Shown: in pieces, positions 8,320 to 15,271 of the stretch | Layout: each line of letters starts with the position of its first letter | Numbering within the stretch: the first letter of the stretch is position 1 | Virus record (IMG/VR): IMGVR_UViG_3300025099_000012 | Location: 1 to 64,000 of that record | Direction: 5' to 3' (one strand) | DNA length: 64,000 bases | DNA from: a virus | Translations under genes and position numbers: made by a program | Notes under the pieces: model-generated | What the model saw: the letters and a program-made list of their open reading frames with translations, nothing else | Told to the model about the DNA's origin: nothing | Databases searched by the model: none

Positions 8320-8821
8320 CCTTGAATCCACTGGATTTCTTCGACGTGGATCAACTATTCACTGTATGGTTATGCGTGATGCTGTCGATAGCAGTACTCA
8401 TGTATTTGATCATCAGCCTGAACGAGCGCTAATTCAAGGTATTAAACAACTTGAAGAAGCAGATATAATTATCGGTCACAATATTATTGGATACGATATC
8501 CCTTTGCTGAAAGAGCAGTATCCAGATTTTGAACCTAAAGGTCAAGCAATTGATACATTGGTTCTCAGTCGTTTGTTCTATCCGCATATTAAAGATAGAG
8601 ATCATGAGCGTAGACCTCTAGGTATGCCCCAACGCCTGTATGGGAGACATTCACTTGAGGCTTGGGGTTACAGACTTAAGTGTTTCAAAGGCGACTTCGG
8701 TAAGCACGACGGTAACTTTGCTGTTTATACCCCTGAGATGCTGGATTACTGCATTCAGGATACCGAGGTCACCCTCAAACTATGGCAACTTATGCAACGG
8801 AGAATGAACGACTATGCCTGA
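8297..8821 (+). CDS. 3'-5' exonuclease subunit of a split T7-type DNA polymerase
   Basis: This 174-residue protein starts at the ATG at 8297; the frame extends further upstream but the sequence there is not exonuclease-like. It matches the N-terminal exonuclease domain of T7 gene 5: DLEST (ExoI), IIIGHNIIGYDIPLL (ExoII), DTLVLSRLFYP, HSLEAWGYRL and YCIQDTEVT (ExoIII). It stops after the exonuclease domain. The next gene starts inside its stop (ATG at 8814) and the polymerase domain is a separate gene from 9046. It provides proofreading, presumably bound to the polymerase. Confidence 0.88.
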   Translation: MKTQLLFDLESTGFLRRGSTIHCMVMRDAVDSSTHVFDHQPERALIQGIKQLEEADIIIGHNIIGYDIPLLKEQYPDFEPKGQAIDTLVLSRLFYPHIKDRDHERRPLGMPQRLYGRHSLEAWGYRLKCFKGDFGKHDGNFAVYTPEMLDYCIQDTEVTLKLWQLMQRRMNDYA

Positions 8822-9059
8822 TAAAAATGAACCACTGACTTCTGAAGAAATTACAGTGGCGGCTGATATCTTTTTTCCACTTTTTAATATTGTGAATGAA
8901 CGTATGCCGGAACGAGCTTCAACTGAAGATACTTTAAAAGTTATGGAAAGTGTAGCTAAGTTAGCTCAAAGAGAACGTTCAAAGAAACGCGAGGAAGCTG
9001 TAAAGCTCAAATTCGGATTTAATAAAACAACTAACTCTGACAAAAATGAAACTGATTGA
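8814..9059 (+). CDS. 81-residue protein between the exonuclease and polymerase genes
   Basis: This short gene overlaps the exonuclease by 8 nt and the polymerase by 14 nt, so the three are translationally coupled. It has an acidic N-terminus, a central helix (DIFFPLFNIVNERMPER) and a Lys/Arg-rich helical C-terminus (RERSKKREEAVKLKFG). No homologue is recognised. Its placement suggests a linker or assembly factor holding the split polymerase together; that is inference. Confidence 0.75.
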   Translation: MPDKNEPLTSEEITVAADIFFPLFNIVNERMPERASTEDTLKVMESVAKLAQRERSKKREEAVKLKFGFNKTTNSDKNETD

Positions 9060-10353
9060 TTCCGTAAAACTCGAAATGCGTATGGCCAGCATTATGGCTC
9101 AACAAGAGGCAAGTGGTTTCCGCTTTGATCTTGCCGCCGCTGAACGAGTTCGCGGTGAGTTTGAACAGGAAATGTCTGAATTACAAAATCGAATATGCCG
9201 ACGCTTTATCTATGTACCTGGTAAGGTTTACACGCCTAAGCGTCCTAACAAAACTAAAGGATATACAGCTGGTGCGCCTATGACTAAGCTGCTCGACTTC
9301 AATCCAACCAGTCGCCAGCATATTGCTTGGGCTCTACAGAACTTCAGCAGGGCTAGGTTTATAAAAGTCACTGATACGGGTAAGCCTAAAGTTGATGAAG
9401 CAACACTATCTGAACTCAGAGATACTGCATTGCAGCATGGCAATACCAAACTGCATGAAGAGTGTGAGATGTTTATCCGCCTGCTTACTTTGCAGAAGTG
9501 GATGGGACAGTTGTCTGAAGGCTCTAACTCATGGTTCAACACCATTGAAGATGACGGATCCATTCATCACAGCTGTTCTCTAGCAACAATCAGCGGTAGA
9601 AATGCGCATCGGGGTCCCAACTTGGGCCAGGTCGTAAGTGCACCATGGGCACGTCAGCTATTTATTCCACATCCTGGTCATGTAATGGTCGGCGCTGACC
9701 TCGAAGGTCTCGAACTTCGGGCACTTGGGCACTATTTAGCCGTCTTCGATGAGGGAGCCTTCGCTGATGTTGTGGTCAACGGTGATATTCACCAACAGAA
9801 CGCAGATCGCGTGGGATGCACAAGGAATGAAGTCAAAAGTCTTGTTTATGGGTTCATTTATGGGGCAGGAGATGTGAAGTTAGGTCATATTTTGCACCCT
9901 GAACTTAGTGATGCTCAAAAGAAATCTTTAGGTTCTGAGTTACGTCGTAAGTTTCTTGATGCAATTCCTGGACTCGAACCTCTAGTTAATGCAGTAAAAG
10001 AAAAAGTTCGCAGTGCTGGTCAGCTCAAAGCATTAGATGGTCGTCCAATCTTCTGCCGAGCAGAACACAGTTCACTCAACTTTTTGCTTCAGTCATGTGG
10101 GGCAATTTTGAGTAAGCGATGGTGTGTCATCGGTCAAGATTTACTTGATCAAGCTGGTCTTGCCTACGACAACGACTACACCCGCTGTGCGTACGTACAC
10201 GATGAAGTCCAACTGTCTGTAGTACCAGCAGAAGTGGACCGAGTTAAAGAGCTCTTAGTTGCTGCTGCTCCTCTAGCAGGACGCTACTACAACTTTCGTG
10301 TTCCGATTACTGCTGCTGCAGACCATGGAGATAATTGGGCAGCCACTCATTAG
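9046..10353 (+). CDS. family A DNA polymerase, polymerase domain (T7 gene 5-like)
   Basis: This 435-residue protein begins where the palm/thumb part of T7 gp5 begins (ASIMAQQEASGFRFDL). It carries GRNAHRGPNLGQV, motif A ADLEGLELRALGH (about 217), motif B RNEVKSLVYGFIYGAG (about 260-275), and motif C YVHDEVQ (about 384). In motif B the residue equivalent to E. coli Phe762/T7 Tyr526 is Tyr. No exonuclease domain is present; that is the separate gene at 8297. The ATG at 9046 overlaps the small intervening gene. It replicates the phage genome with the VapE protein. Confidence 0.93.
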   Translation: MKLIDSVKLEMRMASIMAQQEASGFRFDLAAAERVRGEFEQEMSELQNRICRRFIYVPGKVYTPKRPNKTKGYTAGAPMTKLLDFNPTSRQHIAWALQNFSRARFIKVTDTGKPKVDEATLSELRDTALQHGNTKLHEECEMFIRLLTLQKWMGQLSEGSNSWFNTIEDDGSIHHSCSLATISGRNAHRGPNLGQVVSAPWARQLFIPHPGHVMVGADLEGLELRALGHYLAVFDEGAFADVVVNGDIHQQNADRVGCTRNEVKSLVYGFIYGAGDVKLGHILHPELSDAQKKSLGSELRRKFLDAIPGLEPLVNAVKEKVRSAGQLKALDGRPIFCRAEHSSLNFLLQSCGAILSKRWCVIGQDLLDQAGLAYDNDYTRCAYVHDEVQLSVVPAEVDRVKELLVAAAPLAGRYYNFRVPITAAADHGDNWAATH

Positions 10354-10368
10354 ATAATTTGTGGTTGA

Positions 10369-10377
10369 TACAATAGT
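10369..10377 (+). promoter_or_regulatory. putative -10 box TACAATAGT
   Basis: This plus-strand copy of the phage promoter box lies just upstream of the small gene starting at 10382. Transcription about 7 nt downstream of TACAAT would begin at or next to the ATG, giving a leaderless or nearly leaderless mRNA. Confidence 0.4.
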
Positions 10378-10381
10378 CTCT

Positions 10382-10567
10382 ATGGAAGATTTACATATTG
10401 CAGTTGAGTTTGATGAGCGTGCAATACGTGCGCTCCATTGTGCTGTGTCAATGACACTAGAGAAATGGACAGGGCAAGGTGAAGTAGATCAAGAGGAGCT
10501 TTTTAAACTAAAGCATTTCTTACAAGGTGCTATATTCGAATTTGACTTAAGTCGTTCGTTAAAATAA
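10382..10567 (+). CDS. small hypothetical protein
   Basis: It encodes 61 residues from the ATG at 10382; an upstream GTG at 10361 would overlap the promoter box. Predicted helical (RAIRALHCAVSMTLEKW, then EELFKLKHFLQGAIFEF). No family is recognised. It may be transcribed as a leaderless mRNA. Confidence 0.6.
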   Translation: MEDLHIAVEFDERAIRALHCAVSMTLEKWTGQGEVDQEELFKLKHFLQGAIFEFDLSRSLK

Positions 10568-10591
10568 ACTATACACTAAAACTATATAGTA

Positions 10592-11485
10592 GTGAATATT
10601 AATAATCTTACCCGCTTCGCTACTGATCGTCTTGATGATTTAAAAGATGTAGCTGGTGCTATTTCTAATGAAGTTAAATATGCTGCTGGTCAATTAAGAG
10701 ATAAAGCTGTTGTGCCCGCTATTGATAATTCTATGGAAACTGGCTTGCTGCGAAGTGATGCTGGAATGTATGGACGTTATTTAACAGGAACTTCAGTTCC
10801 TCTAACAAAAGTGCCTTTAGATATTAAGCGTGACGAAGCAGCAATCGCTGAGAAATTAGGTGGATTTGAAAACAATAATAAAAGGAGGCAAGGACACACT
10901 TCACTTAGGAATAGTATTGCAAAATCAGACAATATGTCAAAAGCTTTTAATTCCGTAAAACAACTTTTTGATGAACAGCAAAAAACTGGCGTTGATATCA
11001 AAGCTCATAATATGGGGTTTGGAAAGTATTCTCCCGAACAAGTATCTAAATACAATAAAAGCGAAAGCAAAATACAACAGTTAGTCCAAAAACATGGAAG
11101 ACAAGTAGGCCCACTCAGTCAAAATAATCCTGCTCCTAACTTTAGTGATAGAGATAGATCCTATGCTGCTTCAGAGTTTAAACCTTTTGATAAAAATAAT
11201 TACACTAATCAAAATTACAAAGCCGAGTTTGGAGACCAGGGGATTGTAGGCTCTACGGCAAATACCCTTGGGCAATATACTGTAAAAGATGGAACTGTGC
11301 TTGATAGGTACGATTTCAATAGATACACCAAAGGTAATTTTGAGGCTGGCGGAGTTATTACTGGAGCATCAGATACTTCAACAAATCTCCCATATTTCTT
11401 GGCAAATTCTGCAGGAAAAATTGCTGACAAGCTTGGTATTATTAATCCTCAATCAGGATACGACGTAAGGCTCAAACTAAGATAG
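10592..11485 (+). CDS. hypothetical protein, probable virion or internal protein
   Basis: This 297-residue protein has a GTG start at 10592. The first 60 residues are helical, the middle (about 90-205) is Lys/Asn/Gln/Ser-rich and looks disordered. The C-terminus has a compact motif: NTLGQYTVKDGTVLDRYDFNRY. An LGxYTV...DxYDF element like this occurs near the C-termini of large virion proteins of cyanophages, so a structural or ejected protein is a reasonable guess. No catalytic motif is seen. It sits upstream of the glutamine riboswitch. Confidence 0.6.
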   Translation: MNINNLTRFATDRLDDLKDVAGAISNEVKYAAGQLRDKAVVPAIDNSMETGLLRSDAGMYGRYLTGTSVPLTKVPLDIKRDEAAIAEKLGGFENNNKRRQGHTSLRNSIAKSDNMSKAFNSVKQLFDEQQKTGVDIKAHNMGFGKYSPEQVSKYNKSESKIQQLVQKHGRQVGPLSQNNPAPNFSDRDRSYAASEFKPFDKNNYTNQNYKAEFGDQGIVGSTANTLGQYTVKDGTVLDRYDFNRYTKGNFEAGGVITGASDTSTNLPYFLANSAGKIADKLGIINPQSGYDVRLKLR

Positions 11486-11495
11486 AATATAAATA

Positions 11496-11578
11496 CGTTC
11501 ATCTCCTAACATTAGGAGACGCAAGTACCGCAAGACTGGTGGGAAGGAACGGGAAACTACACCTCACTATGGAGTTTC
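11496..11578 (+). ncRNA. glutamine-II (Downstream-peptide/glnA-type) riboswitch
   Basis: The leader has outer stem CGTTC (11496-11500) with GAACG (11547-11551), an inner hairpin CTCCTAA/TTAGGAG (11503-11518), then the conserved GACGCAAGTA segment and GGAAGGAACG. This is the architecture of the glutamine-binding glnA/Downstream-peptide RNAs of cyanobacteria and cyanophages. GGTG (11537-11540) can pair with CACC (11560-11563) as the 3' pseudoknot. A competing hairpin GGAAACT/AGTTTCC (11552-11558 with 11573-11579) would bury the GGAG ribosome site of the DUF4278 gene. Glutamine would be expected to modulate translation of that gene. No alignment was run. Confidence 0.85.
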
Positions 11579-11580
11579 CA

Positions 11581-11763
11581 ATGACCCAATTACAAGCTCG
11601 TGCTGTCGAAAATGCACGTAAAGAATACCGTCGTGCACAGAATGAACTGCGTGTTCATCGTCTGTCTGAAACACGGTATCGTGGTATTCCCACAATCAAA
11701 GCAACTGAAGTAAAAGAACAACACGGATGTTTTACATATCGTGGTGTTAGTTACTGTCACTAA
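11581..11763 (+). CDS. DUF4278 small protein under glutamine riboswitch control
   Basis: This 60-residue protein begins at ATG 11581, directly after a GGAG inside the riboswitch expression platform; an earlier ATG would fall inside the RNA fold and is rejected. The N-terminal 35 residues are Arg-rich helix, and the C-terminus is HGCFTYRGVSYCH, whose YRGVSY is the DUF4278 hallmark. DUF4278 proteins are small and typical of cyanobacteria and their phages, with unknown function. A riboswitch of this class upstream of a short reading frame is the arrangement that gave Downstream-peptide RNA its name. A terminator follows. Confidence 0.85.
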   Translation: MTQLQARAVENARKEYRRAQNELRVHRLSETRYRGIPTIKATEVKEQHGCFTYRGVSYCH

Positions 11764-11784
11764 TATATACAATTATATTTCTGT

Positions 11785-11813
11785 CCCTCGCTTACCAGCG
11801 GGGGTCTTTTTTT
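11785..11813 (+). terminator. Rho-independent terminator
   Basis: CCCTCGCT-tacc-AGCGGGGG followed by seven T ends the DUF4278 transcript. A near copy with loop taac follows the next gene at 12281. Confidence 0.9.
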
Positions 11814-11879
11814 ATTTATTTGTCACATATAATTATTGAAGCGATAAGTGTTAATCGCTATACATACTAGTTATTTATT

Positions 11880-12251
11880 ATGAAATCTATTATTGCTATT
11901 GCAGCTTTGTCTGTTTTGTCTGCTCCAGTCTTTGCTGGACCATACACAAATATTGAGAACAATGCAGTCTGGTTGGGCAAAGAGTTCGAAGCTGCTTCTA
12001 CCGAAATTCATGCTGGGTATGAATTTGAAGCTGGAGAAGACGCTATCATTTATGTACAGGCAGGACCTGCTTTTATCTCCATTGAAGATGAAGATACAAA
12101 CACAGAAGTGTCTGGCAAAGTTGGAATTGTTGCTGATGTCTCAACAAACGTCGAAGTCTACGGAGAAGTTGCATTTGTCACTGCCGATCAAGAGTTTGAC
12201 TTGGATACCCTCGCATTGGGTACCAAGATTGGTGCTACCTACCGCTTCTGA
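11880..12251 (+). CDS. secreted beta-barrel-like protein
   Basis: This 123-residue protein starts with a classical signal peptide: a Lys after the Met, a hydrophobic core (IIAIAALSVLSAP), and an AlaXAla site (VFA|GPY) near residue 19. The mature part is a run of amphipathic beta strands (IIYVQAGPAFISI, GKVGIVADV, VEVYGEVAFV) ending ATYRF with a terminal Phe, the pattern of small outer-membrane barrels. Similar small secreted proteins occur in cyanomyoviruses. It is monocistronic, flanked by strong terminators. It may change the host outer membrane, for example in exclusion. Confidence 0.75.
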   Translation: MKSIIAIAALSVLSAPVFAGPYTNIENNAVWLGKEFEAASTEIHAGYEFEAGEDAIIYVQAGPAFISIEDEDTNTEVSGKVGIVADVSTNVEVYGEVAFVTADQEFDLDTLALGTKIGATYRF

Positions 12252-12280
12252 TCGCTAGATTAAGAAAGGAAGAATACTCG

Positions 12281-12310
12281 CCCTCGCTTAACAGCGGGGG
12301 TATTTTTTTA
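12281..12310 (+). terminator. Rho-independent terminator
   Basis: CCCTCGCT-taac-AGCGGGGG and a T run end the beta-barrel gene. The stem is identical to that at 11785, suggesting both small genes are insulated in the same way. Confidence 0.9.
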
Positions 12311-12344
12311 TTTATACAATAAAGGAAGACTATGTAATAAATAG

Positions 12345-13025
12345 ATGCGATACGCGGGTGATTTATTTAGAGCTTTTGGTGAGAATTTAAGAGAACAGAA
12401 ACTAGCTACTAACCGTAGTAAACCTATTGGTGCTGGTGCTAATGGTGTTGTTTATACATCTGATACGCCAGGGAATGTAATAAAGCAAACTCAAGTTGAT
12501 GATCAGTTATATGAGCGCAGTCTTGAAAATGAAGTTAACATGCAAGCCATAGCTGCTGAATTGGGAATTGCTCCAAAGGTTGTTGGATTAGAAAGATTCC
12601 AAGGCGGAATTGGCAATCGTATTGAAATGGAAGACGTACGTAAAAACTTTGAAACGCATGGCAATTATCAAGCATTTCCTACTGGGATGGATGCTGTACG
12701 TGTCAATCAACAATTAGGTCAATTAGCTTTGAAAGGCGTTCGACTAGAAGACAGGCACAATGGCAATGTCTTGTACAACAAAATGACTGGGCGTCCGATG
12801 CAGATCGACTTTGGCATTTCTGGGAAACTGCTAGACGACTCACAAAAAGCTGCGATGTTAACTCACGTAAGTGCTGAAGGCTTTGAAGCCGCAGGTATTC
12901 CTGAACTGGGACAAATATTGCGTGCCACAGTTAATGATTACTTAGAAGGTGGCGATATTCCTCAAGCACTTGATCTAGCCAAGCAAGGATTTAGTCGCTT
13001 ACAAAAAATAAAACAGGTTGCTTAA
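12345..13025 (+). CDS. compact protein kinase-like protein
   Basis: This 226-residue protein has all the core motifs of the protein kinase fold in order. These are the glycine loop IGAGANGVVY (about 28-37), the ATP-binding Lys in NVIKQT (about 47), a helix-C Glu (SLENEVNMQ), the catalytic loop LEDRHNGNVLYN (about 134-145), and DFG in MQIDFGIS (about 152). The catalytic loop reads D-R-H-x-G-N, as in RIO/ABC1 and aminoglycoside-kinase-like enzymes. TACAAT lies 25 nt upstream. It could phosphorylate host proteins or small molecules. No transmembrane segment is seen. Confidence 0.75.
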   Translation: MRYAGDLFRAFGENLREQKLATNRSKPIGAGANGVVYTSDTPGNVIKQTQVDDQLYERSLENEVNMQAIAAELGIAPKVVGLERFQGGIGNRIEMEDVRKNFETHGNYQAFPTGMDAVRVNQQLGQLALKGVRLEDRHNGNVLYNKMTGRPMQIDFGISGKLLDDSQKAAMLTHVSAEGFEAAGIPELGQILRATVNDYLEGGDIPQALDLAKQGFSRLQKIKQVA

Positions 13026-13333
13026 GAAGTAAACTCTTCATAGAGATTTCTCTTGACTTCTGTTTCTGGGCGAAAAGACTCGGCTCGTTCTTTATCATAA
13101 GCTGCTCTTTGATTCCGCATTTGCTGAGTAAACAATCCACCTTTAAATCCTCCAAACCCACCTCCAGCTGCTCCTCCATACGGTACTCCTTGTGTTCCTG
13201 GAGATTGTTCAGTTCTAAAAGGTTGTCGATTTGCATTAAATCTATATTCAGCGGCACGTTGCTTTGCTATAGCTGGCCCACGTTTGTTGGGAGTATAAGC
13301 ATCACCCTGTCGTAATCGTCGTCTATCAACCAC
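13022..13333 (-). CDS. small basic hypothetical protein
   Basis: It encodes 103 residues from GTG 13333. Arg-rich (MVDRRRLRQG) with a glycine run in the middle (GGAAGGGFGGFKGG) and a charged helical C-terminus. Its end overlaps the convergent kinase gene by 4 nt. Unknown function; likely virion-associated by composition. Confidence 0.55.
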   Translation of the reverse strand: MVDRRRLRQGDAYTPNKRGPAIAKQRAAEYRFNANRQPFRTEQSPGTQGVPYGGAAGGGFGGFKGGLFTQQMRNQRAAYDKERAESFRPETEVKRNLYEEFTS

Positions 13334-13352
13334 TATAGATTCCTACTATTAC

Positions 13353-13535
13353 TTATCCATTATACTTCTGAAACCCAGGCTTACATTCATCTTCTGCATC
13401 AAAACACACTACCCATTCTGCATCCTTTCTCAATAGATGCTCAGGTAATTCTGATTGAAGTATTGATATAGCTGCAAGATGGTGAGGTGAATCAGTAAAT
13501 GCTTTGAAATATTTCGATAACGTTATTCTTCTCAC
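13353..13535 (-). CDS. small hypothetical protein
   Basis: It encodes 60 residues from GTG 13535, whose G overlaps the upstream TAG (TAGTG), so it is coupled to the membrane protein upstream. It contains SPHHLAAISILQSELPEHLL and DAEWVVCFDAED. The SPH(H/Q)xAAxxxL element is a small helical module I associate with phage lysis regions. Role unproven. Confidence 0.6.
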   Translation of the reverse strand: MRRITLSKYFKAFTDSPHHLAAISILQSELPEHLLRKDAEWVVCFDAEDECKPGFQKYNG

Positions 13536-13762
13536 TAATGAATGCCTACTTGCTGATTAAGCTCTTTCACTGCCTTGGCTAAAGGCACAATTGTTGCAAC
13601 AAGCTTTTTAGGTAGCTCTTTTTCTCGTTGTTCCATAGTCTTTGATACAAGCGTCATCTTCTCTTGCACTGCATCAATTTTGGTTTCCAAGCTTTTCTGT
13701 TTATAATCTGTGAACTTCATTGACAATAGCAATGTCAGTACTGGACCAATAATATATTCCAT
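13535..13762 (-). CDS. small membrane-anchored coiled-coil protein (lysis-associated candidate)
   Basis: This 75-residue protein has an N-terminal hydrophobic segment (IIGPVLTLLLSM, residues 4-15) and then a charged helix (KSLETKIDAVQEKMTLVSK) with heptad periodicity. An N-in/one-helix plus coiled-coil layout is shared by holin- or spanin-like proteins, and a similar protein is encoded at 14537. No hydrolase is adjacent. The lysis assignment is contextual only. Confidence 0.6.
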   Translation of the reverse strand: MEYIIGPVLTLLLSMKFTDYKQKSLETKIDAVQEKMTLVSKTMEQREKELPKKLVATIVPLAKAVKELNQQVGIH

Positions 13763-13795
13763 TGATATCGATTAACTCAACTAAGTCTAACTCAA

Positions 13796-14128
13796 TTAAA
13801 CAAATTCGAGGCCGTCATCTTCTAAGTCGTCATCCTCCCATCCCTCGTCCATGATGTCTGTAGACATTTCCGGTTGATCTGCAGACAGTTCTAACAATTC
13901 ACAAAATGTTTCTTCAGAAATAATTTCAGGAAGACCAGATTGCTGCTCATCAATTTTGAAAACAATTCCAGATGCCATTAAAGTTTCTTGAACACCATTT
14001 TTTTGCTCCATTCTCGATTTAAGCAGTCGTAAGGCCGTTTTTTCCAGAGCTGGTCTGCTCATTCGACTGACCTCGTATCGTGCTCGTGTGAGAGCAAATC
14101 TCTGTTCGATTGTAAGCTGGTTGGTCAT
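13796..14128 (-). CDS. hypothetical protein with NblA-like N-terminus
   Basis: This 110-residue protein has N-terminal residues 4-50 that fit the general pattern of NblA phycobilisome-degradation proteins: LTIEQRFALTRARYEVSRMS, then a second helix (LEKTALRLLKSRMEQ). NblA is known in freshwater cyanophages. Against this, the protein is twice NblA length, with an acidic C-terminus rich in Asp/Glu. Its first 110 nt lie inside the end of the HNH gene. I regard NblA as a hypothesis; another helical adaptor is equally possible. Confidence 0.5.
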   Translation of the reverse strand: MTNQLTIEQRFALTRARYEVSRMSRPALEKTALRLLKSRMEQKNGVQETLMASGIVFKIDEQQSGLPEIISEETFCELLELSADQPEMSTDIMDEGWEDDDLEDDGLEFV

Positions 14129-14471
14129 CTAATTCTGCCTCAGTAAATCTCTTGTTTGTAATCCATTCTTCAATCAATTCTTGCGCTACTTCGTTGTAGA
14201 ACGTTTGACTTTTAAACCATACTAACCAAGGCTTTGATCCTTTGGAGTGATTACACTCAAGGCAGCAAGGTAGTATGTTGCTCCTCAGGCTATTTCCACC
14301 TCTTGATTTCGGCTTGACGTGATCCAGTGTGGTTGCACGGTTGCATCTGCAATATGCGCAGAGGCCTCCCCATCCATATTTAATTGATTTTTTAAATCTT
14401 CGCTTGGCACTTTGTTTAGATAAACAAGTGAGGTCAAACAGTAGGTCCGACCAGTCTTCAGCAATACCCAT
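14019..14471 (-). CDS. HNH endonuclease
   Basis: This 150-residue protein has a complete HNH module at about residues 37-80: CAYCRCNRATTLDHVKP, GGNSLRSNILPCC and ECNHSKGS. It has two CxxC-type zinc pairs and the DH catalytic dipeptide. The C-terminal 36 residues are polar and overlap the next gene in another frame. HNH proteins of this type act as free-standing homing endonucleases or packaging-associated nickases in phages. It lies far from the terminase here, so homing is likelier. Confidence 0.8.
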   Translation of the reverse strand: MGIAEDWSDLLFDLTCLSKQSAKRRFKKSIKYGWGGLCAYCRCNRATTLDHVKPKSRGGNSLRSNILPCCLECNHSKGSKPWLVWFKSQTFYNEVAQELIEEWITNKRFTEAELDDQPAYNRTEICSHTSTIRGQSNEQTSSGKNGLTTA

Positions 14472-14536
14472 TCGTTCTTATTTAAGGAACTTACTACGAA
14501 TGTAACGGAACTGCGTTCTTTGTGTGTATTTAAGTA

Positions 14537-14779
14537 TCAACGATTGCGTGTTTGAGTTAATACAAGTTCATCTAACTTATCTTCTATGCGAATCATATGA
14601 GCTTCTACTCGCTCCAATGTCGTTGCAAAGTCCACTTTTGATATATAGGAGCGGGCCATGCAAAGTTCCACTTCATCAATACGTTTGTCAACGTTATCAA
14701 TTTTACTATTTATCTTCGACGTCAGGATAAATCCACCTGTCACTACTGCTAATCCTGCACTCACAATAGATTCAATCAT
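14537..14779 (-). CDS. small membrane protein with coiled coil (lysis-associated candidate)
   Basis: It encodes 80 residues from ATG 14779 (a GTG five codons upstream is possible). A transmembrane helix (SIVSAGLAVVTGGFILTS) is followed by a long charged helix with heptad repeats (KIDNVDKRIDEVE, ERVEAHMIRIEDKLDEL). Architecture parallels the protein at 13535. The two may be holin/spanin-like partners; nothing proves it. Confidence 0.65.
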   Translation of the reverse strand: MIESIVSAGLAVVTGGFILTSKINSKIDNVDKRIDEVELCMARSYISKVDFATTLERVEAHMIRIEDKLDELVLTQTRNR

Positions 14780-14857
14780 GACTACAAGTTTCACTAGTCT
14801 TTTTATATATTGTATCTCACAAAATTTTTAAAAAGTTTTTAGACTAAAGCAAATCTA

Positions 14858-15271
14858 ATGATTAATATGAATCTAGAACTTGACGAACTCCATCTTAATC
14901 CTAATATCTGTATTTGTAGATCAGAGATTCATCGTTGGGGAGTATTTGCCACAAAGGATATTGCCAAGCATGATGTATTACAAGAATCACCATACTGCAC
15001 ATTTCCATATAATGAGCTTAAGAAACGAGCAGATGTAGTTGTTAGATACACCTATGACTCATCGTCTAATCCTGATACCGACGAAGTTGTTCTGGGATTT
15101 GGATTTGCTGCGCTGTACAACCATGCACCTGAAAACAATGCGGCTTACGAACTAGATACTGTTAATGAAATTATGCGTCACTATGCAGTCAAGGATATTG
15201 CGGCTGGTGAGGAAATTTTCATTGATTATGGTTATGACGAAGCCGATAATGCGGACTTTGGAGATTACTAG
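14858..15271 (+). CDS. SET-domain protein (putative lysine methyltransferase)
   Basis: This 137-residue protein is almost entirely a SET domain. It has HRWGVFATKDIAKHDVLQE (SET-I strand and G-x-G-like start), GFGFAALYNHAPENNA (the NH-containing knot motif), YAVKDIAAGEEIFIDYG (E-L/I-x-x-x-Y-G end). The key Asn-His and the terminal Tyr are present. SET proteins occur in cyanobacteria and in some of their phages; a target cannot be predicted. It is transcribed divergently from the membrane protein at 14537. Confidence 0.85.
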   Translation: MINMNLELDELHLNPNICICRSEIHRWGVFATKDIAKHDVLQESPYCTFPYNELKKRADVVVRYTYDSSSNPDTDEVVLGFGFAALYNHAPENNAAYELDTVNEIMRHYAVKDIAAGEEIFIDYGYDEADNADFGDY

